Assembly: GCA_041689205.1 (NCBI GenBank)
Contig: JBDNGQ010000293.1
Span: 1-22,452, forward strand
Direction: 5' to 3'
Source of the DNA: JAVVEG01 sp041689205
Lineage (GTDB): Bacteria; Pseudomonadota; Gammaproteobacteria; Pseudomonadales; Pseudohongiellaceae
DNA length: 22,452 nt
Position 1 is the first letter of the stretch; the number at the start of each line of letters is the position of its first letter. The notes under the pieces were generated by a model, which worked only from the letters and a program-made list of their open reading frames with translations, was not told the origin of the DNA and searched no databases. Shown here piece after piece: positions 6,976 to 14,394 of the stretch. The translations under genes were made by a program, and so were the position numbers.

Positions 6976-8270
6976 GTGACACCCAGCCCCTGTGCTACCC
7001 GCTGCGCACTGACCACACCATCCTCATGAAACCCATTGCCCCAGTATGCGCCACAGAACCAGCTGCGGTTGATACCGTTGATCAACGGCCATTGCTGCTG
7101 AGCCGCAGCAGAGGCCAGCGAGAACGAGGGATGCGCGTACTGGTACTGACCGATGATCTTACGCGGATCAATACGGTCGGTCGCATTCAAGGTGACACAA
7201 TAGGTTGTATCGCCAGGCAAAGACTGCAGAATATTCATGTCATAGCTTAGCACCGCCGCATTGTGCTGATCTTTTGACAGCAGGTAATTCCAGGCCGCCC
7301 AGGTTTTTTTGTTCTGCGGCAACAATCGGGTGTCCGTGTGCAGAACCACCTCGTTGTTCAAGTACGGAATCGCCCCCAGGATGGCTTGCTCTTCTGCGCT
7401 GGCATCACCCAGCAGCTGCAGAGCCTGGTCGCTGTGGCAGGCAAACACCACTTCATCAAAGTGTTCCACCTGGCCATCCTGCATCAGTAATTGCACATCG
7501 GTCGCAGTTCTTGTCACCTTGGAAATCTGTGCGTTAAGCCGAATTCTATCCGCGAAGCTCTGCGTCAATGGCGCAATATACTGCTTTGATCCACCACGGA
7601 TAACCCGCCACTGCGGGCGATTGGTGATACTGAGCAAACCATGGTTTTTGAAAAATTGAACAAAAAACAGCAGTGGAAAATCCACTACCACTTTTGTTGA
7701 TGCTGACCAGATGGCCGCGCACATCGGCACCAGATAATGGCTGACGAACAGCCCATCGTAAGCATTTTTTTGCAGGTATTTACCCAGTGTCATGTCCGCA
7801 GCTATGTTGCCCTGAGCAAGATCAGCCACCGACTGTTTGTTGAAGCGAACGATATTCCAGAGCATCCGCAAATAGGCCTGGCTGAGCAGATTCTTGCGTT
7901 GCGCAAACAACGTATCGAGATTGTTGCCGCTGTATTCCAGGCCGGTATCTGCGCAGCTGACGCTGAAACTCATATCAGTCACCTGGTTCTCGACCCCAAT
8001 TTCTTCAAGCAGACGAATGAAGTTCGGATAGGTCCAGTCGTTGTAGACGATGAAACCAGTATCAATCTGCAACACACCGCCCGCGCTTGCTACGTCAACC
8101 GTAGCGGTATGGCCGCCGAGCCGGTCAGCACACTCAAACACAACGATCTCAAAGGCGGGAGCGCCATTCGGCAGCTTTTGAGCTTGTTTGTGCAGCAGCC
8201 AGGCGCTGGTAAGACCAGCAATGCCCGAGCCGATAATCGCGACTCTTTTTGTTTCACTTGATGCTTGCAA
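6966..8270 (-). CDS. FAD/NAD(P)-binding amine-oxidase-like oxidoreductase
   Basis: The product is 434 residues. The N-terminus has a Rossmann FAD site (VAIIGSGIAGLTSAW, GxGxxG at 14-19), then an acidic residue at the end of strand 2 (Glu46 in VVFECADRLGGHT). IDTGFIVYNDWTYPNFIRLL and the C-terminal SWFCGAYWGNGFHEDGVVSA are typical of the flavoproteins that accompany DUF1365 and Cfa-like genes. The likely role is desaturation or oxidation of modified acyl chains; this is inferred from context. The start is TTG at 8270. It is in the same frame as the SDR gene and separated from it by just the SDR stop TGA and one ACC codon. No in-frame ATG or GTG exists between that stop and the GxGxxG motif, so TTG initiation or coupled re-initiation must be used. 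No Shine-Dalgarno is visible. Confidence 0.9.
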   Translation of the reverse strand: MQASSETKRVAIIGSGIAGLTSAWLLHKQAQKLPNGAPAFEIVVFECADRLGGHTATVDVASAGGVLQIDTGFIVYNDWTYPNFIRLLEEIGVENQVTDMSFSVSCADTGLEYSGNNLDTLFAQRKNLLSQAYLRMLWNIVRFNKQSVADLAQGNIAADMTLGKYLQKNAYDGLFVSHYLVPMCAAIWSASTKVVVDFPLLFFVQFFKNHGLLSITNRPQWRVIRGGSKQYIAPLTQSFADRIRLNAQISKVTRTATDVQLLMQDGQVEHFDEVVFACHSDQALQLLGDASAEEQAILGAIPYLNNEVVLHTDTRLLPQNKKTWAAWNYLLSKDQHNAAVLSYDMNILQSLPGDTTYCVTLNATDRIDPRKIIGQYQYAHPSFSLASAAAQQQWPLINGINRSWFCGAYWGNGFHEDGVVSAQRVAQGLGVTWS

Positions 8271-8273
8271 GGT

Positions 8274-9065
8274 TCAGAGTTCCGGCGCGCTCGAGCGGCG
8301 CAGTTGTTTAACAGCTATCCAATGCCACAGCCGGGGCAGCAACCGGAGTGAATACAACAGCGATGACAACCGGCCGGGAAAACGCACCAGATGCGGGTAG
8401 TCAGCTATTTTAGTGGCGATAATTTTGGCGGCGTCATCAACCTTGACCAGAAATGGCATCGGGAAATCATTTTTCGCCGTCAGCGGGGTTTCAACAAATC
8501 CTGGCTGCACCACAGTAACCGCAATATTGTGTCTGGCCAGATCGATGCGCAGCGCCTCAAAATAATACTGCGCCGCCGCTTTCGATGCCCCATAGGCCTC
8601 GCTTCTGGGAAAGGGCACGACGCTTGCCAGTGAGGCGATGAGCACAAGCTGCGGCTTTATAGCACTTCTGCTTAAATTCTGGCTAACGCTATTTTGCAGC
8701 AGTGGCAGAGCAACTGCTGCCGTATTAATAGCGCCAAAGAAATTCACCTCCATCACCCGGCGCGCCATCTCCCAGTCGGGGTTATCGATATCAAAGTATT
8801 CGCAGGTGCCGGCATTGATAATCACGCGGTCCAGATACCCATACTTCGCTTCGATAAGGCTGCCTGCGTCTGCCAGCGCCTGCTTATCGGTGATATCACA
8901 GATCAGCACGTCAATATTTTTGGACGTCTGCGCTAATGCCGCCAATCGGGTCGGGTTGCGCGCACTCAGCACGACGCGATTGCCTGCAGCCGCCAGATGC
9001 ACAGCCAGTGCCTCGCCGATGCCACTGGAGGCGCCGGTTATCCAGATAATCTCATCACGGATCAC
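8274..9065 (-). CDS. Short-chain dehydrogenase/reductase (SDR)
   Basis: The product is 263 residues, a classical SDR. The NAD(P) site is ITGASSGIG (9-17), the structural NAG is at 84-86, and the catalytic Ser145 is in LIASLAS. Tyr158 and Lys162 form the YGASK motif. An Arg-rich stretch after strand 2 (SARNPTR, 34-40) suggests NADP(H) preference. The substrate is unknown; in this operon an acyl or aldehyde intermediate of lipid modification is the natural guess. Its ATG overlaps the upstream SnoaL-like gene by four bases (ATGA), and its stop sits three bases before the FAD oxidoreductase start. It is therefore firmly inside the operon. Predicted cytoplasmic or membrane-peripheral; the C-terminal LLYSLRLLPRLWHWIAVKQL is amphipathic and may touch the membrane. 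Confidence 0.92.
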   Translation of the reverse strand: MIRDEIIWITGASSGIGEALAVHLAAAGNRVVLSARNPTRLAALAQTSKNIDVLICDITDKQALADAGSLIEAKYGYLDRVIINAGTCEYFDIDNPDWEMARRVMEVNFFGAINTAAVALPLLQNSVSQNLSRSAIKPQLVLIASLASVVPFPRSEAYGASKAAAQYYFEALRIDLARHNIAVTVVQPGFVETPLTAKNDFPMPFLVKVDDAAKIIATKIADYPHLVRFPGRLSSLLYSLRLLPRLWHWIAVKQLRRSSAPEL

Positions 9066-9502
9066 ACCACTGACCTGTTCAGACGGTGCTTTATCCAGCG
9101 CACGCCGGATCCAAGCACCGGAATATGTTCGTATAACATGGCGCCCATATCGTAAATATCTTCGTGGTAGTAAATGCCGTTGTCATTAAATTCGATCTGA
9201 GTGACTCCGCGCAGGATCAGCGCTTTGCCGCCTTTTATTGAGGGATGCGCATAGGTCATATCCCATTTGATGTAAGCAGTGCCATCCATGACGACCTCGT
9301 CGAGGTAGTCGAAACGGCAGACAGTTAGTTTTTCACACAGGTCGACGATGTATTTATGCAGATTAGGCAGACCTTTAACGCAGTGTACGGGGTCGCGAAA
9401 GCAGATGTCGCTGGTGTACATGTTATCCATCTGCGCCCATTCCTTGCGGGCAAGGTTAGCGTAGAAGGTCTTGAACTGGGTAACTATTGCGGGTTGGCTC
9501 AT
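9062..9502 (-). CDS. SnoaL/NTF2-like protein, first gene of the lipid operon
   Basis: The product is 146 residues from the ATG at 9502, chosen because AGGAG (9511-9515) lies eight bases upstream. The frame is open for 15 more codons upstream but that part would overlap the promoter element. The sequence, from FKTFYANLARKEWAQMDNMYTSDICFRDPVH onward, has the helix-rich start and curved sheet of the NTF2-like superfamily. Members include SnoaL-type cyclases, ketosteroid isomerases and many small-ligand binders, so a specific activity cannot be assigned. Genes of this kind commonly head the SDR-FAD-DUF1365-Cfa operons controlled by ChrR-type sigma factors. It overlaps the SDR start by four bases. 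It is the promoter-proximal gene of the six-gene leftward unit. Confidence 0.88.
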   Translation of the reverse strand: MSQPAIVTQFKTFYANLARKEWAQMDNMYTSDICFRDPVHCVKGLPNLHKYIVDLCEKLTVCRFDYLDEVVMDGTAYIKWDMTYAHPSIKGGKALILRGVTQIEFNDNGIYYHEDIYDMGAMLYEHIPVLGSGVRWIKHRLNRSVV

Positions 9503-9530
9503 CGGGCCTGCTCCTGAAAAATCTTCCCCT

Positions 9531-9559
9531 GTATACGGCCGCTGCACTAATTTAGATCA
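9531..9559 (-). promoter_or_regulatory. Candidate ECF-sigma promoter for the lipid operon
   Basis: On the minus strand TGATCT (plus 9554-9559) is followed after exactly 17 bases by GTATAC (plus 9531-9536). The spacing and the -35-like box match the element facing the other way for the sigma gene. They also resemble the TGATCC-type -35 known for ChrR-associated RpoE sigma factors. The predicted leader to the ATG at 9502 would be about 20 bases. Identified by eye. Confidence 0.6.
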
Positions 9560-9573
9560 ATTTGAAAAAAATG

Positions 9574-9602
9574 TGATCCAGACCGAAACCGCTGGCGTAG
9601 AA
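9574..9602 (+). promoter_or_regulatory. Candidate ECF-sigma autoregulatory promoter
   Basis: TGATCC (9574-9579), a 17-base spacer and GTAGAA (9597-9602) precede the ECF sigma gene by about 45 bases. TGATCC is the -35 core reported for RpoE-ChrR promoters in Rhodobacter-type systems. Such sigma factors normally transcribe their own gene. The twin element on the opposite strand supports the assignment. Confidence 0.65.
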
Positions 9603-9646
9603 GATCGGTGAGCAGGCAAAACTAACGCTGAGAGACTTTTAGCCGT

Positions 9647-10228
9647 ATGATGCAAATCATGAAAAGTGTTAATGAAGAAGAATCAATAAACTGGGCAGAC
9701 GTACTCATTGCTGTCACTGCCAAAGACGAGATCGCCTTTGGCAGGTTTTTTGATCATTTTGCTCCCAAAATAAAGGCCTTCAGCCATCGCAAACAGCCAG
9801 GCGCTGATTTGCAGGCTGAGGATCTGGTGCAGGAGGTCATGATAAAGGTATGGGACAAAGCGCATACCTTCAATCCGCAGCTGGCCGGGGTCAGTACCTG
9901 GCTGTTTACCATGGCTCGAAATTGTCAGATCGATCAGTTCAGGCGTGATAAAAGCTATCTGTTCCAGTCTCTGGATGCAGATGACCTGTGGTACGAGCAC
10001 GAGGCTCAACCGGATCCTTTTCATGCTTTCCACCAGTTACGCGTGGACAGCAGTGTGCAGGAATCTCTGAAGCAGTTGCCCAGAGAACAGATTGAGGTGC
10101 TCAACAGAATTTATATGCAGGGCAGGACGCAACAGGAAACTGCACTGGAAATGGGGCTGCCGCTCGGTACTGTAAAAAGTCGGGTCAGGCTTGCACTAAA
10201 AAAATTAGAACAGACTATGAGGTCTTAA
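9647..10228 (+). CDS. ECF-family RNA polymerase sigma factor (RpoE/ChrR group)
   Basis: The product is 193 residues. Sigma region 2 spans about residues 28-101, with the region 2.2 stretch QAEDLVQEVMIKVWDK (56-71) and the promoter-melting STWLFTMARNCQIDQFRR (83-100). Sigma region 4 spans about 136-190, with the helix-turn-helix TQQETALEMGLPLGTVKSRV (161-180). There is no region 1.1 or 3, as expected for ECF factors. The anti-sigma gene follows after four bases and is ChrR-like, so this belongs to the group that responds to singlet oxygen or organic peroxide. The predicted targets are its own operon and the divergent lipid-modification operon. The exact start is uncertain: ATGs at 9647, 9650 and 9659 are in frame and none has a strong Shine-Dalgarno at ideal spacing. 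Confidence 0.93.
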   Translation: MMQIMKSVNEEESINWADVLIAVTAKDEIAFGRFFDHFAPKIKAFSHRKQPGADLQAEDLVQEVMIKVWDKAHTFNPQLAGVSTWLFTMARNCQIDQFRRDKSYLFQSLDADDLWYEHEAQPDPFHAFHQLRVDSSVQESLKQLPREQIEVLNRIYMQGRTQQETALEMGLPLGTVKSRVRLALKKLEQTMRS

Positions 10229-10232
10229 GCGG

Positions 10233-10943
10233 ATGTCCTACCTTGCAATTAATCATCATCCAGCAGCTGAGTTGCTGCTTAGCTATTCTGCGGGCAGCGT
10301 GTCCAGCAGTCAGGCTATCTGCATTGCCACCCATCTCGATTACTGCACACCCTGCCGTAACGCCCATCATCGCAATAATGCGATTGGCGGGGCTATGTTG
10401 AGTGAAGGCAAAGCCAGCGGTGTCAGTGCTCAGAGCAAGAACAAAGTGCTGGCAGCGATTGCCGCACGCAAGGCGTCCAATGATGATCTGAACACGGCGG
10501 CTGATGCTGATGACGTGGTAGCGGCTCCGCTTACTCCCGCTGAAGTGCCACGTCCCTTGCGCAAGATTATCCCTGAGGGTTTTGATGCCTTGCGTTGGCG
10601 GCTGGCAACGCTGAGCGTAAGAACCTGTAATTTGAACAAAGAAAGTGATGGCGCCGCAGTCAGCCTGCTGAAGATAAAAGCCGGCGGCAAGGTTAACCGA
10701 CACACCCATATGGGTGACGAATACACGGTCGTGTTGACAGGCAGTTTCTCTGATGAAGATGGGCTTTACAGGCCGGGCGATTTTCTGGTCAGAACCCCCG
10801 ATGAGCAGCACACACCGGTTGCAACAACTGATTCTGATTGCATTTGTTTAACCACACAGGAAGCGCCGCTGCAGTTTACCGGTGGCATCTGGCGGCTTAT
10901 CAATCCCATACTGCGCAGGAGTTTTTACCTGGGGAGCCTCTGA
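10233..10943 (+). CDS. chrR: ChrR-like zinc anti-sigma factor with cupin domain
   Basis: The product is 236 residues with two domains. The N-terminal anti-sigma domain has the zinc site His8 or His9 plus His34-x3-Cys38-x2-Cys41 (THLDYCTPCR), the ZAS motif of ChrR. The C-terminal cupin (about 135-225) has a second metal site formed by His157, His159, Glu163 (HTHMGDE) and His193 (DEQHTP). The family binds the partner ECF sigma factor and releases it upon singlet oxygen or peroxide stress, with the cupin needed for the response. It starts four bases after the sigma stop, so the two are co-transcribed and probably translationally coupled. A poorly conserved Ala/Asp-rich linker (about 75-105) joins the domains. 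Family assignment is firm; the inducing signal in this organism is inferred. Confidence 0.92.
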   Translation: MSYLAINHHPAAELLLSYSAGSVSSSQAICIATHLDYCTPCRNAHHRNNAIGGAMLSEGKASGVSAQSKNKVLAAIAARKASNDDLNTAADADDVVAAPLTPAEVPRPLRKIIPEGFDALRWRLATLSVRTCNLNKESDGAAVSLLKIKAGGKVNRHTHMGDEYTVVLTGSFSDEDGLYRPGDFLVRTPDEQHTPVATTDSDCICLTTQEAPLQFTGGIWRLINPILRRSFYLGSL

Positions 10944-10961
10944 ATAACTCTATGGGCTCCC
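10932..10961 (+). terminator. Candidate terminator hairpin at the chrR end
   Basis: GGGAGCC (10932-10938) pairs with GGCTCCC (10955-10961) around a 16-base loop that includes the chrR stop codon. TTTT follows at 10970-10973, about eight bases after the stem. The T-run is short and displaced, so termination strength is doubtful. Confidence 0.4.
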
Positions 10962-10991
10962 TAGCCTGATTTTACTCAAGCTAAGCAGTAC

Positions 10992-11019
10992 GGCTGGCAG
11001 GGGTTTCTCTCTGCCAGCC
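10992..11019. terminator. Hairpin between convergent operons, possible bidirectional terminator
   Basis: GGCTGGCAG (10992-11000) and CTGCCAGCC (11011-11019) form a perfect nine-base, GC-rich stem with a ten-base loop. It sits between the chrR stop (10943) and the converging dioxygenase stop (11031). No T-tract follows on either strand. It may therefore work as a factor-dependent terminator or as an mRNA 3'-end stabiliser. Confidence 0.5.
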
Positions 11020-11030
11020 TGAACGCCCCG

Positions 11031-12086
11031 CTAAGCCAGCAACGAGGCCAGCACCCGGCGCTCGCCCTCAAACGGTCGCCGTCCATGCATGACCAGGGAA
11101 TTATCCACCAGCGCCACGTCGCCCGTTTGCCATGCCAAATCGTATGACAGGCCCTCCGCCAATTCGATTGCGGTCGCCATTGCCTGCAGATCGATCGGGC
11201 TGCCATCGCCAAAACAAATCGATTTCTGCGCCACATTGCGCTTGTCCTGCCAGCCCTGGAAGGCGGCGATCAACTGATTGAAGAACACCCGACGCCCATC
11301 ATCCAGCGTCCGCACTGCAGGCAGCACCGGCGTTGTTACGCGCAGATTATTCTCCGGCGACCATTCCCATTGATAGCCCAGACTGCGCAGTTTTTCCTCG
11401 GCGGCGGTTTTGGTGTCGGCATTTAAAGTACTGCGCCAGCTGCGGCCCTGGCCGGATTGCAGATCCTCTTCATCAGGCATGGTGTTGGTGTACTTGACAC
11501 CCTTTGCTGCGCAGGCCTCGACAAACTCCGGAACCAGTTCTTCGAGTTGCCGCAGCAGAATATCGGACCGGCACAGGGGCGTCGCACCGCCGATAGCAGC
11601 AGCATGTTCGCAGAAGAAAAACAGGCCGGAAGGGTAAATTGGCGTCTGCGCCATCTCATGATGCAGATAGATTGCGATATGAGCGGGTGCTTCGTTGGCG
11701 GTGAACACCCGCTCGGTCCGGTTGCGCCTTACCGCATTGGATAATGAATCGGTGTAGGTGAAATTTTTCAGCCCAAAAAACTGAATAAAGGCATCGAAAT
11801 CCTGATCCGATACCAGCGGAAAACCACGAAACAAAATAGCGCCGTGTTCAGCCATCTCACTCTGTAATTTCGCCAGGTTCTCCTGCACCCAGGCTGACAC
11901 CGCCTGCAGATCTGCGCCGCTGTTTGCCGGCATTGCGTAGACCAGCGGGAAGGTTTCCGGATGGAACTGCTGGCCGTCCACTGCCAGCGTGTCGATTCCC
12001 AATTCTCCCAGCTCGCTGATAGCGCCCCGTCCGCCCAATCCAGCATCAGCATTTTCAGTCGCTTTACTCACGTTCACCTCAATCAT
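11031..12086 (-). CDS. TauD/TfdA-family Fe(II)/2-oxoglutarate dioxygenase
   Basis: The product is about 351 residues from the ATG at 12086. A GTG at 12071 with GAGG five bases upstream is an equally good start (346 residues) and leaves seven bases after the upstream stop. The fold is that of TauD-like dioxygenases. Key features are HGAILFRGFPL near the N-terminus, the iron ligands His-x-Glu in YLHHEMAQTP (about 142-144), and FFFCEHAAAIGGATPLCRSD. The distal His is in SLVMHGRRPF (about 334), with the 2-oxoglutarate Arg in EGERR (343-344). A Glu replaces the usual Asp in the facial triad, as in SyrP-like and some clavaminate-synthase-like members. These enzymes hydroxylate or oxidatively cleave small molecules. 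It is the last gene of the leftward sugar arm, so its substrate may be a product of the aldo-keto reductase or dehydrogenase; this is inference. Confidence 0.88.
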   Translation of the reverse strand: MIEVNVSKATENADAGLGGRGAISELGELGIDTLAVDGQQFHPETFPLVYAMPANSGADLQAVSAWVQENLAKLQSEMAEHGAILFRGFPLVSDQDFDAFIQFFGLKNFTYTDSLSNAVRRNRTERVFTANEAPAHIAIYLHHEMAQTPIYPSGLFFFCEHAAAIGGATPLCRSDILLRQLEELVPEFVEACAAKGVKYTNTMPDEEDLQSGQGRSWRSTLNADTKTAAEEKLRSLGYQWEWSPENNLRVTTPVLPAVRTLDDGRRVFFNQLIAAFQGWQDKRNVAQKSICFGDGSPIDLQAMATAIELAEGLSYDLAWQTGDVALVDNSLVMHGRRPFEGERRVLASLLA

Positions 12087-13059
12087 AAATGGGATAAAAC
12101 CGGCCAAAGGCCTGTTCACAAAATGCGCCAGGATCATTGAATCTGCGGTTCTGATTCAATGCGGAGATTGCCGCCATATCTTCGCTGCTGAGCGTGAAAT
12201 CAAACACCGCCAGATTTTCCGCCAGACGCTCAAGTCTGGATGTTTTCGGAATCACTGAGGTGCCGCGTTGCACTCCCCAGCGCAACACCACCTGTGCGGG
12301 GGAACGTTGCAGCCGCCGCGCAATCTCCAGAACCACCGGCTGGCTCAGCACCGAGTCGTTTTCAGTGGCCATCGAGAGCGCCACATAGGAGCCGGCGCCC
12401 AGCGGTGAAAAGGCGGTGACCGCCATATTGTAGTCCTGCGCCAGTTGAATCAGCCGCGCTTGAGTCAGATAGGGATGCGACTCAATCTGCAGCATCGCCG
12501 GTTTAATCTCGGCATAGGTCATCAGATCGTGCAACAGCGCGCTGTTGTAATTGCACACGCCGATATTGCGCACCAGTCCCGCCTGCACCAGCTCTTCCAT
12601 CGCCCGCCAGGTTTCATACAAAGGTACCGGGTCGATTTCCATGGCCGGGTGTTCGGCTTTGGGGTTGAATATCCACTCTGGCGGATAACGCTCCGCAATC
12701 GGAACGTACTTCAAAGCAATTGGAAAATGCACCAGATACAGATCGAGATAATCAACGCCCAGATCCGCCAGCGTTTTCTCACAGGCAAGGCGCACATGTT
12801 CCGGACGATGAAAGGTGTTCCATAATTTGGAGGTAATCCAAAGGTCTTCGCGGCTGCAGATACCTTTGTCGATGGCTCGCGCAATGCCCTCGCCAGCCTC
12901 CACTTCATTACCATAATCCGCAGCACTGTCCAGATGTCGATAACCGGCTTCAATCGCGTGGCTTACCATCGCTGCGGTGTCGCTCTTCGCTATCTTCCAC
13001 AGACCAAAGCCGACTGCAGGCATCGGCGTTCTATTTACTTGAATAGATGTGTCCATCAT
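12079..13059 (-). CDS. Aldo/keto reductase
   Basis: The product is 326 residues from the ATG at 13059, which overlaps the upstream dehydrogenase stop by four bases (ATGA) and has AAGG seven bases upstream. The frame extends further upstream inside the dehydrogenase gene, but that part shows no homology. It is a classical AKR barrel with the full catalytic tetrad: Asp44 and Tyr49 (LDSAADYGNE), Lys78 (ITSKLWN) and His111 (LYLVHFP). VIPKTSRLERLAEN near residue 270 is the NADP-binding signature. The pattern is close to xylose/aldose reductases. In context it would reduce or oxidise a sugar aldehyde or ketone made by the neighbouring dehydrogenases. Cytoplasmic. It is part of a tightly packed trio with the dioxygenase and the Gfo/Idh/MocA enzyme. 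Confidence 0.92.
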   Translation of the reverse strand: MMDTSIQVNRTPMPAVGFGLWKIAKSDTAAMVSHAIEAGYRHLDSAADYGNEVEAGEGIARAIDKGICSREDLWITSKLWNTFHRPEHVRLACEKTLADLGVDYLDLYLVHFPIALKYVPIAERYPPEWIFNPKAEHPAMEIDPVPLYETWRAMEELVQAGLVRNIGVCNYNSALLHDLMTYAEIKPAMLQIESHPYLTQARLIQLAQDYNMAVTAFSPLGAGSYVALSMATENDSVLSQPVVLEIARRLQRSPAQVVLRWGVQRGTSVIPKTSRLERLAENLAVFDFTLSSEDMAAISALNQNRRFNDPGAFCEQAFGRFYPIYD

Positions 13060-14276
13060 TGTTCGCCTTCTAATAGAAATTCGAGTTGCTGGGCCCGCAG
13101 AAAGCTGTCGATATTGACAGCCTGGCCGCTGGCCATGGATTCCTGCGCCGCGCTGGCTACGATCATCGACCATAAACCCTGCTGCACGGTTGCGCAATCC
13201 ACCTGTCTGCCATCGAGCTGATCCATCAGCGCAATGTGCTCAAAATAAGTAGCGCCATGATGCCCGCTTTGTTCGATCAGACGGGGATACGATAATTCTG
13301 TGGTGCGCGATGCGCCGTTCTCGCCCAGCTCCAGTTTGATAGAAGTCTGCGTCGGCAGCTGGGCATGGAAATCAAAACGCTCTGCGGTAATCAGCCTCCC
13401 CTGCTCACCCACCACAATCATCTCTTCAGAGAAATCCGGGCAGAACATATTCAGCGTGAAACTGGCTCTGATGCCATTCGCATAATCGATACTGACAAAA
13501 GCATGATCATCAATATCAGCAGGCACACCGTTTTTTTTGAAATCCAGAAAGTTTACCGCCTGGCCACCGCTGGCATAGACCCGCACCGCTCGGGAGTCCG
13601 CCATCAGATTAATCAGATCAAAATAATGACAGCATTTTTCGACTAAAGTGCCGCCGGTATTGCTGCTGAATTTATTCCACTGGCCGACTTTGTCCAGGAA
13701 CGGCGGACGGTACTCGCTCATGCTGATGGTGTGAATCTGCCCCAGGCTGCCACGGCTTTTCACCTCGTGAAATGCTTCCCGGTACTGCGCTTTGTAGCGG
13801 TACTGCAGGCCGATCTGCACGAACGCGCTGTGCTTCTGCGCGGCGTCCATTAAGGCCGCCGCATCAGCCAGGGTGGTCGCCATCGGTTTTTCCAGAAATA
13901 TCGGCTTGCCGCTGGCCAGCGCGGTTTTGAGCACGTCGAAATGGGTGAAGTTAGGCGTGCAGATCATCAGCACGTCAGCGTCAGGATCGTTGCAGGCGGA
14001 CTCCAGACTCGCATAACGGCGCAGCGGATCTTTGGAGACCATGATATGCGCTGCGCTAGCCGCATCCATGCTCTCCTGCTGCTGATCAAAGATGCCCAGC
14101 ACCCTTGCCCGGCCCAGCAGCGCCGCCACCCGCATATGCTCCTGACCCATGGTGCCGGTGCCGATCACCACCAGATTATGGCGGGGCTCTTCCTGCTTAT
14201 ACAGATAGCGGTCAGCCTCGGTGATATGCCGCTGATTTACAGAATCTTCAAAAAATCGTAAGCGTGGTCTGGACAT
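13056..14276 (-). CDS. Gfo/Idh/MocA-family dehydrogenase, cytoplasmic
   Basis: The product is 406 residues. A 30-residue leader (ending RYLYKQEEPRHN) precedes the Rossmann domain with the dinucleotide motif VVIGTGTMGQEHMRV (GxGxxG at 39-44). The characteristic FLEKPMA (Lys130 of the EKP motif) follows. The C-terminal alpha/beta domain begins near 160 and contains GGTLVEKCCHYFDL, whose His217 is the likely catalytic residue along with Lys130. The family oxidises sugar or inositol hydroxyls with NAD(P). There is no signal peptide, in contrast to the second Gfo/Idh/MocA gene at 16287, so the two probably work in different compartments. It is first in the leftward trio, and a tandem repeat lies directly upstream. 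No Shine-Dalgarno is evident. The substrate is unknown; a (3-keto) glycoside or inositol is plausible. Confidence 0.92.
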   Translation of the reverse strand: MSRPRLRFFEDSVNQRHITEADRYLYKQEEPRHNLVVIGTGTMGQEHMRVAALLGRARVLGIFDQQQESMDAASAAHIMVSKDPLRRYASLESACNDPDADVLMICTPNFTHFDVLKTALASGKPIFLEKPMATTLADAAALMDAAQKHSAFVQIGLQYRYKAQYREAFHEVKSRGSLGQIHTISMSEYRPPFLDKVGQWNKFSSNTGGTLVEKCCHYFDLINLMADSRAVRVYASGGQAVNFLDFKKNGVPADIDDHAFVSIDYANGIRASFTLNMFCPDFSEEMIVVGEQGRLITAERFDFHAQLPTQTSIKLELGENGASRTTELSYPRLIEQSGHHGATYFEHIALMDQLDGRQVDCATVQQGLWSMIVASAAQESMASGQAVNIDSFLRAQQLEFLLEGEQ

Positions 14277-14295
14277 TTTTATTACCGGTTATTTG

Positions 14296-14388
14296 TTTAC
14301 GACACTGGTATTTACGACACTGGTATTTTTTACGACACCGTTGTTTACGACACTGGTATTTAAGACACCGTTGTTTACGACACTGGTA
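14296..14388. repeat. Six-unit 15-bp tandem repeat
   Basis: Units lie at 14296, 14311, 14329, 14344, 14359 and 14374, with a three-base TTT insert after the second. Four are the same 15-mer, TTTACGACACTGGTA. Two (third and fifth) are variants ending CACCGTTG, giving the order A-A-B-A-B-A. The array fills most of the gap between the symporter stop (14395) and the dehydrogenase start (14276). It is clearly AT-richer than its flanks. It could be a slippage-prone array, a set of protein-binding sites or a leader element. Confidence 0.9.
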
Positions 14389-14394
14389 GAGCAA

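Noticed and set aside
9503..9547. Upstream extension of the SnoaL-like frame
   Set aside because: It would start before the proposed -10 box region is cleared, while the ATG at 9502 has AGGAG at eight bases and begins the conserved domain.
13060..13197. Upstream extension of the aldo-keto reductase frame
   Set aside because: These 46 codons overlap the dehydrogenase gene and show no AKR-like sequence. The ATG at 13059 has a Shine-Dalgarno and the usual ATGA overlap.
14296..14388. CRISPR array
   Set aside because: The units are 15 bp and abut directly with no unique spacers, so it is a tandem repeat. No cas genes are present.
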